Assembly: GCA_963746955.1 (NCBI GenBank)
Contig: CAVVDR010000025.1
Span: forward strand, 1-64,000
DNA: 64,000 nt
Reading direction: 5' to 3'
Origin: DASQBT01 sp963746955
GTDB lineage: Bacteria > Pseudomonadota > Gammaproteobacteria > Burkholderiales > Thiobacillaceae
The notes under the pieces are model-generated. The model did no database searches and had not been told where the DNA came from. It saw nothing but the letters and a program-made list of their open reading frames with translations. The position numbers were made by a program, and so were the translations under genes. Positions 1-8,665 of the stretch are shown here, in pieces (within the stretch, counting starts at the first letter, position 1; the number at the start of each line of letters is the position of its first letter).

Positions 1-59
1 GGTTGATCCGTCAATGGCTGCAAAGTGGTGGTCACCAGGCCGGGCCCGAGCCTACGGGT

Positions 60-221
60 TCACTTTAGATATCTCAAATAGAAGGCCGCGAACACCAAGA
101 CAATACCGATGTTCACCATCAGCCGTTCCAAGAATCGATTCCTAAAGAACAGTAAATCTACACTGACGACAACTGCTATCAACACCAGAACGTAAAGCGC
201 CACATGAGGGTTCCTTGGCAT
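60..221 (-). CDS. small two-helix membrane protein, unknown function
   Basis: Predicted 53-residue protein beginning MPRNPHVALYV, with two hydrophobic segments (about residues 6-19 and 33-47) separated by a charged turn (FFRNRFLERL), so probably an inner-membrane hairpin. I chose the ATG at 221 because an AAGGG-type Shine-Dalgarno sequence lies about 7 nt upstream on the minus strand. The frame stays open upstream to 362 and there encodes a lipobox-like stretch ending PLGC, but the only start candidates there are GTGs at 332 and 329, which would leave too short a signal peptide. It lies just downstream of, and in the same frame as, the methyltransferase ending at 360. I cannot assign a function. 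Confidence 0.5.
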   Translation of the reverse strand: MPRNPHVALYVLVLIAVVVSVDLLFFRNRFLERLMVNIGIVLVFAAFYLRYLK

Positions 222-359
222 TTCAATCACCCTTTCAAATAACTCAGTGGTCGCCTTTCCATGAAATTGCCGGGTTTCCCCTTGGATCAAAGTGGGCTGT
301 TCCTGTTGTTGACAGCCAAGTGGGCCCACCACGAAGATGGCTGCGATCGAGAGGCTGCC

Positions 360-1037
360 CTACCACACCCGAGGAACAAGACGATATCGCACCCTCTGCA
401 TGTACTCGTCATACCCTGGCAAATTCTCGCGGAGGAAACTTTCCTCATCAACGATTCGCCACACGAGCACCGGGAAAACCGGTACGACGAGAAGAATGCT
501 CCACCACGAACCGAGTGCGAGCGGCATCGCCGCGAGCAGGAGCAATGCACCCGAATACATCGGGTGCCGGACATACGCGTACGGGCCCGTCGACACGACG
601 GGTTGTCCCTCTTCCACCTGAATGGTAGAGGCGGCATAGCTGTTCGATTTCATCACCACGAAGAACAACAGGAAAGATAGTACGATCATTGCGTTTGCCA
701 TAACTGACACAACCGGCGCAACCGGCGACCAGCCAAAGCGATGGTCAAACGCGGGAAGCACCACGAACCCTACAAATCCGAGAATGAAAAGCGTCGAGAT
801 GAGTTTCTGATTCGGTCGCTGCTCCGCCAGGGGCCCGATGTTCATGCGGCGTTCAACGAGCTTTCGGTCGTGCACGAGAAAATAGATGCCTAATGCCTGT
901 GCGGACACCTCAAACACGGCTACGAAGGCCCACGCCTGCCAATAGTTGAGCGTACCTGCTGGAATGAACAGGCACGCAAGCAAAATTGCGAGCGTTATCA
1001 GGTTCGCCAGTACGCCCCGGGCATAAACATTTGACAT
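360..1037 (-). CDS. isoprenylcysteine carboxyl methyltransferase (ICMT/PEMT-like) family membrane protein
   Basis: 225-residue polytopic membrane protein with about five hydrophobic segments. Near residue 148 it carries the family signature TGPYAYVRHPMYSG, the SAM-binding region of ICMT/phospholipid methyltransferase-like proteins. The C-terminus (DEESFLRENLPGYDEYMQRVRYRLVP, split here by family knowledge) is also typical, with the conserved Glu-Glu and Tyr. Bacterial members rarely have a known substrate, so the activity is best stated as SAM-dependent methylation at the membrane. It is monocistronic or co-transcribed with the small membrane protein ending at 60. The start is the ATG at 1037. 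It lies in the accessory block next to an insertion sequence. Confidence 0.8.
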   Translation of the reverse strand: MSNVYARGVLANLITLAILLACLFIPAGTLNYWQAWAFVAVFEVSAQALGIYFLVHDRKLVERRMNIGPLAEQRPNQKLISTLFILGFVGFVVLPAFDHRFGWSPVAPVVSVMANAMIVLSFLLFFVVMKSNSYAASTIQVEEGQPVVSTGPYAYVRHPMYSGALLLLAAMPLALGSWWSILLVVPVFPVLVWRIVDEESFLRENLPGYDEYMQRVRYRLVPRVW

Positions 1038-1150
1038 GGATATCTATCTCGCCACCAGCTTACACGACTTGCAGGCGCTCCTCGACCTCCCTCATCATTG
1101 CGGTATGGTCGAGAAGGAAACGAAAATGGAATGGCAACCGCGGACGTCGG

Positions 1151-1177
1151 GTCTTGGCCGATTCTGTTGAAATACTC
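1151..1177 (+). repeat. left terminal inverted repeat of the IS1182-family element
   Basis: 27-bp imperfect inverted repeat, pairing with 2732-2758. Mismatches to its partner are at repeat positions 5, 14 and 22. Confidence 0.8.
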
Positions 1178-1239
1178 CCGTCTATTTCGAATTAGAGGAT
1201 GGTAAAATTGCACGTGTCGAATGAGTGGAGAGCCTTGAT

Positions 1240-2622
1240 ATGATGGGGTTTCAGACCGATAGCCAAGAACGCCTTTTCTACTCCTTCAAGCTCGAAGACC
1301 ACATTCCCCAGAATCACCTTCTCCGTGGCATTGATCGGTATCTTGATCTAAGCAGCCTCCGCGAGCATCTCACCGATCACTACAGTCACACCGGCCGCCC
1401 CTCCATTGATCCGGAGCTGATGATTCGGATGCTGGTCATTGGCTACAGCTTTGGCATCCGTTCCGAGCGACGGTTGTGCGAAGAGGTCCATCTGAATCTG
1501 GCCTATCGCTGGTTCTGCCGCCTGGGACTGGAAGACAAGGTGGCGGATCATTCCACCTTCTCCAAGAACCGACATGGCCGGTTTCGTGACAGCGGTGCGT
1601 TTCGGCACCTGTTCGAGACGGTATTGCGACGCTGTATGGAAGAAGGCCTGGTGCGAGGCGAGGGATTCGCCACGGACGCCAGCGTCATCAAGGCCGATGC
1701 ACAGCGTCAGCGTGCGGTCCCAGGTAAAGAAACGATTGACTGGGGCAATCCCGATGAAGCGACACGCCCTGTCAGGGAGTACCTGGCCGCACTGGAAGAA
1801 GCGAATCCATCCGATGACCCGCCGAAGTCGATTTCGCTGACCGACCCCGCGTCGAGTTGGACGGCCGCGCACGGGCCGGCTTATTTCGCTTACTGCACCA
1901 ATTATCTGATTGATCTGAACGCCGGCATTATTGTTGACGTCGAAGCCTCTGCGGTGAACAAGATGGCGGAAGCCGAGGCAACCCGGATCATGATCGATCG
2001 GGTCGAGGAGCGATTCGACCTCAAGCCCAACCGCCTGGTGGGGGACACCAACTATGGGTCGGCTGCCATGGTGGGCTGGCTGGTTGAAGAGAAACAGATC
2101 GAACCGCATGTGCCTGTGGTCGACAAGTCGGAACGTGATGACGGCACCTTCTCGCGCAGTGACTTTCAGTGGGATGAAACGGCCAATGAATACCGGTGTC
2201 CTGCGGGCCACGTGCTACGCAGCAACTGGCGTCCATTCACGAATCCGCGCACGCATGTTACGAAGGCCGACACCATTATCTATCGCTCAAGCCAGTCAGA
2301 CTGCGAAGCCTGTGCGATGAAAGCCGATTGTTGTCCGACTACCCCAAGGCGCAACGTCCCTCGCAGCATCCATGAGCCTGCACGCGACGTGGCACGCGCA
2401 ATCGCGAAGACCGATGCCTACAGACAGTCTCGCAACGATCGCAAAAAGGTTGAGATGTTGTTTGCCCACCTCAAGCGCATCCTGAAATTCGATAAGCTTC
2501 GACTACGAGGTCCAAGCGGTGTGCAGGATGAGTTTCTGCTGGCCGCAACGGCACAGAATTTGAGGCGAATGGCCAAATGGCTCACCCCGGTAGCACCGGA
2601 AGCAGTGCCAATACTTGCATAA
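1240..2622 (+). CDS. IS1182-family DDE transposase
   Basis: 460-residue transposase that excises and re-integrates its insertion sequence. The N-terminal DUF772-type region (about residues 50-120, including GRPSIDPELMIRML and FGIRSERRLCEEV) precedes a DDE/RNase H-like catalytic core. Likely catalytic carboxylates are the first Asp in FATDASVIKADA, the Asp in VGDTNYGS and the Glu in VEMLFAHLKR. A Cys-rich stretch (CEACAMKADCC) lies between the last two, as is common in this family. I chose the ATG at 1240, about 7 nt after a GGAGAG ribosome site; a GTG at 1225 is also in frame. Length is normal and there is no frameshift, so the enzyme is probably functional. Confidence 0.92.
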   Translation: MMGFQTDSQERLFYSFKLEDHIPQNHLLRGIDRYLDLSSLREHLTDHYSHTGRPSIDPELMIRMLVIGYSFGIRSERRLCEEVHLNLAYRWFCRLGLEDKVADHSTFSKNRHGRFRDSGAFRHLFETVLRRCMEEGLVRGEGFATDASVIKADAQRQRAVPGKETIDWGNPDEATRPVREYLAALEEANPSDDPPKSISLTDPASSWTAAHGPAYFAYCTNYLIDLNAGIIVDVEASAVNKMAEAEATRIMIDRVEERFDLKPNRLVGDTNYGSAAMVGWLVEEKQIEPHVPVVDKSERDDGTFSRSDFQWDETANEYRCPAGHVLRSNWRPFTNPRTHVTKADTIIYRSSQSDCEACAMKADCCPTTPRRNVPRSIHEPARDVARAIAKTDAYRQSRNDRKKVEMLFAHLKRILKFDKLRLRGPSGVQDEFLLAATAQNLRRMAKWLTPVAPEAVPILA

Positions 2623-2731
2623 GGGCAGTTCGGAACAATAAGACCAATCAATTCCATCCGAAATCTCTGCCCAAAACGAATCGATGATCAGACATCAACA
2701 ATTAGCCGCGTGGCAGCACAAAAATAAAAGC

Positions 2732-2758
2732 GAGTTTTTCAACACAATCGGCCGAGAC
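2732..2758 (-). repeat. right terminal inverted repeat of the IS1182-family element
   Basis: Partner of 1151-1177. It begins GAGTTTTTCAACACAATCGG on the plus strand and lies 109 bp downstream of the transposase stop codon. Confidence 0.8.
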
Positions 2759-2934
2759 TACGCATTGAGCATCGTGCCAGAAGGCGGTGGTACGGTGTAG
2801 CCATCCGACCGCTAGGGCGATACCTGGATTGCGGTCTGTTCGGAGACGTCCAAAGCGTCATCTACGTCTCTATATTGAGAACTGTCCCGACCCAAGGGTC
2901 TCTTGATTAGCTGTTGGGCGCGAGGGAGACATAC

Positions 2935-4119
2935 ATGAGGATTGCCATCAACGGGGTTGGAATCGCCGGTCCGACGCTCGCATACTGGCTGCGGGAATCC
3001 GGTCACGAGGTGCTGCTCATCGAGGAGGTGCCACAGCTTCGCAGCGGCGGCTATGTCATCGACTTCTGGGGGGTCGGCTACGACATCGCCGAGAAGATGG
3101 GCCTGCTTCCCCGCATTGGAGAGCTGGGCTACCGGGTGAAGGAGGTGCGATTCGTGGACTGGCATGGCCGCAAGAGAAGTGGCTTCTCGGTAGACGTTTT
3201 TGGCCGCATGACCAACGGCCGCTACACGAGCCTGCGGCGCTCCGACCTTGCGGCTACGATTTACCGTGCGCTGGACGGAAAGGTCGAGACGATCTTTGGC
3301 GATTCCATCGCGAGGATCGAGGATGAGGATAACGGCGTGCGGGTCAGCTTCGATCATGCCGCCCCGCGCGAAGTCGATCTGGTCATCGGCGCCGACGGGT
3401 TGCACTCGCGCGTCCGCCAGCTTGCGTTCGGGCCCGAAGCAGAGTTCGAAGTCTCACTCGGATATCACGTCGCTGCATTTGAGGTCGAGGGCTATCGTCC
3501 GCGCGATGAACTCGTCTATGTCAGCCACGGGGTCCCGGGAAGACAGATTTCACGATTCTCGATGCGCGATGACAAGACGCTCTTTCTCTTCGTTTTTCGT
3601 GACGAGTACTTGACCACCGAGAGTCCTTCGAGCGAACAGGAACGTAAATCGGTGCTGGCAAACGTCTTTGCAGATGTCGGCTGGGAATGCCCGCGGATCC
3701 TCGCGGCAATGGAGACGGTCAGCGGCGTCTATTTCGATCGTGTCAGCCAGATTCGAATGGGTCGCTGGACAAAAGGCCGCACGGCACTGATCGGCGATGC
3801 CGCAGCCTGCGTCTCGCTCCTTGCCGGCGAAGGGACAGGGCTTGCCATGGCCGAAGCTTATGTGCTTGCAGGCGAACTTCGCGATTGCGGGGGCGATCAC
3901 ATCGCGGCCTTCGCGCGCTATCAGGAGCGCATGATGCCGTTTCTGAGGCGCAAGCAAGAGTCAGCAGCGAAATTTGCTTCTTCATTCGCCCCGAAGAGCA
4001 ACCTCGGCATCACTTTTCGCAACCTTGTCACCCGCCTTTTGAGGATCCCGTTCATTGCGGATTTCATCATCGGCCGCGACTTGCGCGACGACATCGAACT
4101 CCCCGACTACGGTTTTTAG
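2935..4119 (+). CDS. FAD-dependent monooxygenase, TetX/aromatic hydroxylase (PHBH-fold) family
   Basis: 394-residue flavoprotein predicted to hydroxylate an unknown, probably aromatic or polycyclic, small molecule with NAD(P)H and O2. Visible FAD motifs: an N-terminal dinucleotide-binding loop INGVGIAGP (variant GxGxxG) with the Glu-Glu of LLIEE closing the fold, the DG motif GADGLHSRVR near residue 155, and the GD motif LIGDAAACVSLLAGEGTGLA near residue 280. I chose the ATG at 2935, preceded by GAGGGAGA; a TTG at 2914 is upstream in frame. It stands alone immediately downstream of the insertion sequence. The C-terminal 45 residues are basic and hydrophobic. Resistance-type activity (tetracycline, rifampicin) is possible but not demonstrable here. 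Confidence 0.85.
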   Translation: MRIAINGVGIAGPTLAYWLRESGHEVLLIEEVPQLRSGGYVIDFWGVGYDIAEKMGLLPRIGELGYRVKEVRFVDWHGRKRSGFSVDVFGRMTNGRYTSLRRSDLAATIYRALDGKVETIFGDSIARIEDEDNGVRVSFDHAAPREVDLVIGADGLHSRVRQLAFGPEAEFEVSLGYHVAAFEVEGYRPRDELVYVSHGVPGRQISRFSMRDDKTLFLFVFRDEYLTTESPSSEQERKSVLANVFADVGWECPRILAAMETVSGVYFDRVSQIRMGRWTKGRTALIGDAAACVSLLAGEGTGLAMAEAYVLAGELRDCGGDHIAAFARYQERMMPFLRRKQESAAKFASSFAPKSNLGITFRNLVTRLLRIPFIADFIIGRDLRDDIELPDYGF

Positions 4120-4404
4120 CGAACGTGCTATCTGGCCTCGCGGGTATCGCTCATCGGCACACGGCAGGTGATGCTGGCCTTGCATCGGACTGCCCGCTTC
4201 ACTCTGGAACCCGCCTGACTGCGTACCCGAGCAACTCGGCCATGAGGCTGCCATCGCATCCCTGACACCGGTTGGCCCCAATGACTTAAGAACAGTCAAT
4301 GGCGAAAACTAGGGTACATCCTTATCTATTTATCGGCGACCCAGCTCGGTAGGATTGAACTTGCATTCGGACCTTGCTCTGAGCCGGTACGAAGAGCACT
4401 CGGC

Positions 4405-5181
4405 TCAGCGCGCGGTCCCACTCGAATGCTTGGCTAGCTTGATCGAAACACCTGTCGCTTCGCCGCGTCGGATCGCGGCCGAAGGCACCTTCGAAAACTT
4501 CAAGTCTTCGGTAGTGATGTGGTCTGTGATGACGTCGTAAACGATGAAGCCAACAAGGTCCTTGGTGGTCATCTCACCCCTGTGAGACCGATCACGAAGA
4601 TCCGCGGCCTTGGACAGCAGGGTGCGGTGGATTTCCTGATGTTCCTCGGTGATCGGATGCTTGGTCTTGGCCAGCACGGCCTCTTCAGTGCTGAAATGGT
4701 CGGTAATGTGATCGACCAGTTCGTCGAGAAGCCACTCGATGTCTCCCCGCAGTTTGTTGGCCGATACCGCCTTGATGAGTTCGTTCCCAAGTCCAAACAG
4801 TCGGCGATGTTGCGCGTCGATAACGGAATGTCCGCACTCGAACGACGGTTTCCATACGACCTCTGTCAACGCCCTCCCACTGGCAGCCTCATTAGCGGCT
4901 TCCGGTACATCCATACGCCCACCGGAATCTTTGAATGCGCTACGGTATTGATAGCGAAGTGTCCAGATGATGCCAGCGGCTGAAATCCATGTCAGGCCGC
5001 TTAAGGCGGCGATCCCGTTCCGAAGCACGGCAATCGTAAGCAGTCCGGCGCAAAGGTAGACAAGCGGAAGTGCGCCGTAAATGACCTCCGGAAAGTTTCC
5101 TTTCCGCGCTTTCGTTGTGAATCGAAACAGAATCAGGCCAATGGATTCTGCAAGGTGTGCCTGATGCACTGTCTGCCCCAT
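4405..5181 (-). CDS. membrane-anchored bacteriohemerythrin
   Basis: 258-residue protein: a roughly 85-residue N-terminal region with two hydrophobic helices (YGALPLVYLCAGLLTIAVL and ALSGLTWISAAGIIWTL), then a C-terminal hemerythrin domain. The seven di-iron ligands expected of the family can be matched: His in DAQH, His and Glu in DHFSTEE, two His in EEHQEIH, and His plus Asp in DHITTED. It probably binds O2 reversibly and acts in oxygen sensing or delivery at the inner membrane. The ATG at 5181 follows a TGAGGA ribosome site. No kinase, cyclase or chemotaxis domain is attached, unlike many fused bacterial hemerythrins. It stands alone at the end of the accessory block. Confidence 0.85.
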   Translation of the reverse strand: MGQTVHQAHLAESIGLILFRFTTKARKGNFPEVIYGALPLVYLCAGLLTIAVLRNGIAALSGLTWISAAGIIWTLRYQYRSAFKDSGGRMDVPEAANEAASGRALTEVVWKPSFECGHSVIDAQHRRLFGLGNELIKAVSANKLRGDIEWLLDELVDHITDHFSTEEAVLAKTKHPITEEHQEIHRTLLSKAADLRDRSHRGEMTTKDLVGFIVYDVITDHITTEDLKFSKVPSAAIRRGEATGVSIKLAKHSSGTAR

Positions 5182-5652
5182 GGGATCATTTCCTCAATTG
5201 CTCAATCTCACCGCACACTGCGGACGCTTTTGACGTGATTTCATTCCCGCCTTCCTGGCGCTCGATCAAAGTCACGAAGGAAGCGTTAACCTTTAGCGGA
5301 TGTTCCGGCCGTGTTCTTTATAGTGGAGGTTCCTGACGTCATGTTGTGAATGACCTTTCTGGCATCATCACCGTCCATTAACGAAGCATGCGGACGGAGC
5401 GAATCGAAAACCCTTCGTCGCCTTTGGCCGAGGACCCGGCACCCGCATCACATTGTTGGACGGCGGCTCAAACCTAGGTAGCCGACAGATGCGACGTCAA
5501 TGGTTGGATAGCTGTTGTGGGGCGGGAATTGCCGGTGGTCCCGCAATCGTCAATGACCGCCAGGGGTCGGGAGAAGCTCGTTGGCATTATTGACTGACAG
5601 ACTTGTGCACCCCTGCCGCTCACCCCACTCCACCTTGCCCTAAAATCCCCCC
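5182..5652. other. intergenic region between hemerythrin gene and mutM
   Basis: 471 bp without a supported gene; both neighbours are transcribed outward from it. A TAAAAT box at 5641-5646, directly before mutM, could be a -10 element, but no clear -35 or mutM ribosome site is visible. I saw no strong repeat or RNA structure. Confidence 0.4.
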
Positions 5653-6465
5653 ATGCCCGAACTACCCGAAGTCGAAACCACCCGGCGTGGTTTGATACTC
5701 AAACTGGAACGCCGCAAGCTGATCGCTGTTCATGTGCGTCATCGCCAGTTGCGTTGGCCGGTTCCGGCCGAGTTGGAAACGCAGCTCTGCGGCCGCCGGC
5801 TAAAGGCCATCAGCCGGCGGGGAAAATACCTGCTGTTTGATTTTTCCGGCCTGACCCAGATCGTGCATCTGGGCATGTCGGGCAGCCTGCGATTTGTCGC
5901 GCCGGACGAGCCGCCCACGGTGCATGATCACGTGGACTGGAGATTTGCCGGCGCGCTCACGCTGCGGATGCGCGACCCGCGCCGCTTCGGCGCCGTGCTG
6001 CTGACCGAGGACCCCGCCAGCCATGCCTTGCTGGCTCATCTGGGGCCGGAACCGCTTTCCACCCGGTTTGATGGCGACCATCTCTATCGCGCGAGCCGCG
6101 GCGCCAGGATCGCGGTAAAGAATTTCATCATGGACGGCAAGCGCGTGGTGGGAGTGGGCAATATTTACGCGTCCGAATCCCTATTCGCCGCCGGCATCCG
6201 CCCGGGCACTGCCGCGGGCCGCTTGACCCGCCCCGCCTGCGAGCGCCTGGCACAGGCGATCAAAGCCGTCCTGCGCGCCGCGATCAGGGCCGGCGGCAGC
6301 TCGCTGCGCGACTATGTGGCCGCGAGCGGAGAACTGGGCTATTTCCAGCTCCATACGCGGGTATATGACCGCGCCGGCCAGCCGTGCAGAAATTGCGGGA
6401 CGGCGATCAAACGGGTGGTCCAGGGCCAGCGCGCGACTTTCTATTGCCCCCGTTGCCAAGGGTAG
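5653..6465 (+). CDS. mutM: formamidopyrimidine-DNA glycosylase (Fpg)
   Basis: 270 residues, standard length. Bifunctional base-excision enzyme that removes 8-oxoguanine and formamidopyrimidines and cleaves the abasic strand. The N-terminus MPELPEVETT supplies the catalytic Pro (after Met removal) and Glu; the conserved Lys lies in RRGKYLLF. The helix-two-turn-helix appears as VVGVGNIYASESLF, and the C-terminal zinc finger has CxxC (CRNC) and CxxC (CPRC) pairs. No convincing Shine-Dalgarno sequence precedes the ATG; a TAAAAT box 6 nt upstream raises the possibility of a very short leader. The dynamin-like gene follows closely and may be co-transcribed. Confidence 0.97.
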   Translation: MPELPEVETTRRGLILKLERRKLIAVHVRHRQLRWPVPAELETQLCGRRLKAISRRGKYLLFDFSGLTQIVHLGMSGSLRFVAPDEPPTVHDHVDWRFAGALTLRMRDPRRFGAVLLTEDPASHALLAHLGPEPLSTRFDGDHLYRASRGARIAVKNFIMDGKRVVGVGNIYASESLFAAGIRPGTAAGRLTRPACERLAQAIKAVLRAAIRAGGSSLRDYVAASGELGYFQLHTRVYDRAGQPCRNCGTAIKRVVQGQRATFYCPRCQG

Positions 6466-6549
6466 AGGCCGATCGGTGGTTTGAATATTGCAGCTTTGGC
6501 ATCCGTTTACGATAATGTCCAAACCCTCTTCAAGACTGTTTGGGCAGAC

Positions 6550-8514
6550 ATGAGCACCACCCTCGCAATTGATTTCGAGCGCTACAGCTTTTGGCGCAAC
6601 GGCGTGGCGGAACGCATTATCGATTTGAAAAGCTGGCTCGCCAGTCAGGATCTGAACGATGCGGAAACCGACCTGCGCTTGAGGCAACTGCTGGACAAGC
6701 TGAGCGAGGACCGGCTCAACGTGGCGTTTGTGGCCGAATTCTCGCGCGGCAAGTCGGAACTCATCAACGCCATTTTCTTTGCCGAGTACCGCCAGCGGGT
6801 GCTGCCTTCGTCGGCCGGGCGCACCACCATGTGTCCCACAGAACTCTCGTACGAAGCCGGCAGCCCGCCCTCCATCCGGCTGCTGCCGATTGAGACCCGC
6901 ACCCTGGATGGTACGGTCAGCGATTTCAAACGCCATCTGTCGGAATGGACAGAATTCCCGCTTGACATCCATTCTGCGGAACAGATGACCAGCGTGCTTT
7001 CGCGGCTGTCGCAGACCACTCATGTCACCGAAGAAATTGCCAAACAGTACGGGCTGCTCAATCCGAATGACGAGGAAGCCCGCCGCAGTCTGAACAGGAA
7101 AGGTACGCTGGAGATTCCGCGTTGGCGCCACGCGCTGATCAATTTCCCCCATCCGCTGCTGGAACAAGGTCTGGTCATTCTCGACACGCCGGGCCTGAAT
7201 GCCGTCGGCGCCGAGCCTGAGCTCACCCTGAGCCTGCTGCCCAACGCCCACGCCGTGCTGTTCTTGCTGGCCGCCGACACTGGCGTGACCAAATCCGATA
7301 TCGAAGTCTGGCGCCACCATATCGCGTCAGTGCAAAGCGGCACCCAGGGCCGTTTGGTGGTGCTGAACAAGATCGACGGCCTGTGGGACGAACTGAAAAC
7401 TCCGCAACAGGTGGACGCGGAAATTGCCCGCCAGGTGGCGATCACCGCCGATCAACTGGATTTGTCCGCCGACCAGATCTACCCGGTGTCGGCGCAGAAG
7501 GGCTTGCTCGCGAAGATCAGACATGACGATGGCCTGTTGGCGAAAAGCCGCCTGCCGGCGCTGGAAGCTGCCCTGTCAGGCGAACTGATCCCCTGCAAGC
7601 AGGACTTGGTGCGCTCTTCGACCGAAGGGGCCGTGGTGGACGTGGTGGTCAGAACCACCGAACTCCTGGAAGCCCGCCTTGCCGGCATGCGGGACCAGAT
7701 CGACGAACTGGAAACGCTGCGCGGCAAGAACAAGGACGTGGTGGCCCACATGATGGCCAAGGCCAACCAGGACAAGCAGACCTTCGAAAAAGGCTTGGAC
7801 CAGTTTCAGGCCCTGAGAAACGTATTCGCCAGCCATGCCGCCGTCCTGCAAGTCAATCTGGGCATGGACACCCTGCGTTCCGAGATCAGGAATACCCGTA
7901 CCACCATGGAAAGCAGCGTGTTTTCCCTTGGTCTGAGCAACGCCATGGAGAGGTTTTTTCGGCACGTGAGAGGCTATATGGACAAGGCCGGGCACGAGGC
8001 CGACGAAATCCAGGCCATGATGAAAGCCATGTACTTCAAGTTCAGCGAAGAACACGGGTTGGCGGCGGTCAGCCCGCCGGAATTTTCCCTGCTGCGCTTC
8101 CAGTCGGAACTGCAGCGCCTGGAGCGGATATTCGACGAGCGCTTCAACAACTTCGCGGCCCTGATCAGAAACGGCCAGTACCAGTTGACTGCGCGCTTCT
8201 TTGAGACTCTGGCCAGCAAGGTGGTGCAGGTGTTCGAGATCGCCAACCGGGAAGCCGTGGGTTGGCTAAAAGCCCTGATGGCGCCGATGGAAACCCAGGT
8301 ACGCGAACATCATATGCAGCTCAAGCGACGGCTGGAGAGCGTGCAGCGCGTCCATGCCGCCACCGAAACCCTGGACGAGCGGATTCGGGAATTGGCCGTT
8401 TCCGCCGCCGGCGCCCAACGGCAGATCGAAGACCTGGCCGCGCTCAATCGGCAGTTGCTGGAAGCGCTTTCCCGAACCACGCAGAGCGCCCCTCCTCTGG
8501 CTAAGCGCGCCTGA
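6550..8514 (+). CDS. dynamin-like large GTPase
   Basis: 654-residue bacterial dynamin-family GTPase. G1 P-loop is AEFSRGKSELINA (about residue 70), G3 is LDTPGLNAVG and G4 is VLNKIDGLWD. The C-terminal half is long and helical (for example RTTELLEARLAGMRDQIDEL), consistent with a stalk/middle region for self-assembly or membrane contact; no transmembrane segment is evident. I preferred the ATG at 6550; a TTG at 6481 extends the frame by 23 residues, and neither has a strong ribosome site. Family members remodel membranes, but this one's role is unknown. Its last 14 bp overlap the oppositely oriented mini-gene at 8501-8665. Confidence 0.85.
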   Translation: MSTTLAIDFERYSFWRNGVAERIIDLKSWLASQDLNDAETDLRLRQLLDKLSEDRLNVAFVAEFSRGKSELINAIFFAEYRQRVLPSSAGRTTMCPTELSYEAGSPPSIRLLPIETRTLDGTVSDFKRHLSEWTEFPLDIHSAEQMTSVLSRLSQTTHVTEEIAKQYGLLNPNDEEARRSLNRKGTLEIPRWRHALINFPHPLLEQGLVILDTPGLNAVGAEPELTLSLLPNAHAVLFLLAADTGVTKSDIEVWRHHIASVQSGTQGRLVVLNKIDGLWDELKTPQQVDAEIARQVAITADQLDLSADQIYPVSAQKGLLAKIRHDDGLLAKSRLPALEAALSGELIPCKQDLVRSSTEGAVVDVVVRTTELLEARLAGMRDQIDELETLRGKNKDVVAHMMAKANQDKQTFEKGLDQFQALRNVFASHAAVLQVNLGMDTLRSEIRNTRTTMESSVFSLGLSNAMERFFRHVRGYMDKAGHEADEIQAMMKAMYFKFSEEHGLAAVSPPEFSLLRFQSELQRLERIFDERFNNFAALIRNGQYQLTARFFETLASKVVQVFEIANREAVGWLKALMAPMETQVREHHMQLKRRLESVQRVHAATETLDERIRELAVSAAGAQRQIEDLAALNRQLLEALSRTTQSAPPLAKRA

Positions 8515-8665
8515 CCCGGACGTCACCAGCCTCCTGCTGGCAGAGCCGGGGTTCCTGCTGGACCTGCCTCCAGCATTCGGGGTGCAAGCCGCCCAATAGC
8601 GCGGCACGTTCAGGTGTAGTGGCAACGCCTTTGCCACAGATCGGACACAATACGGGCATAAACAT
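8501..8665 (-). CDS. small Cys-containing protein, probable zinc-binding motif
   Basis: 54-residue ORF with LCPICGK near the N-terminus and LHPECW about 20 residues later, a CxxC...HxxC arrangement that could hold one zinc. The start at 8665 has an AAGGA ribosome site 7 nt upstream; an ATG at 8659 is the alternative. The remainder is charged and probably disordered. It is convergent with, and overlaps by 14 bp, the end of the dynamin-like gene. Function unknown; too short for firm homology by eye, but the ribosome site and motif favour a real gene. Confidence 0.55.
   Translation of the reverse strand: MFMPVLCPICGKGVATTPERAALLGGLHPECWRQVQQEPRLCQQEAGDVRVRRA

Larger units (their letters stand above)
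1151..2758 (+). mobile_element. IS1182-family insertion sequence, apparently complete
   Basis: About 1.6-kb element carrying one full-length transposase. The ends form imperfect terminal inverted repeats: 1151-1177 matches the reverse complement of 2732-2758 at 24 of 27 positions, sharing the core GGCCGATTNTGTTGAAA followed by ACTC. I could not find a matching target-site duplication outside the repeats (left flank CGTCGG, right flank TACGCA). Both ends and the transposase look intact, so the element may still be mobile. Confidence 0.8.

Noticed and set aside
1036..1170. Plus-strand frame beginning MDIYLATSLHDL opposite the methyltransferase start
   Set aside because: No ribosome site and it runs into the IS repeat; antisense chance frame is more likely.
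2690..2801. Frame across the right IS end that looks faintly like a transposase C-terminus (AWQHKN)
   Set aside because: It crosses the inverted repeat and matches no complete protein; too short to call a remnant.
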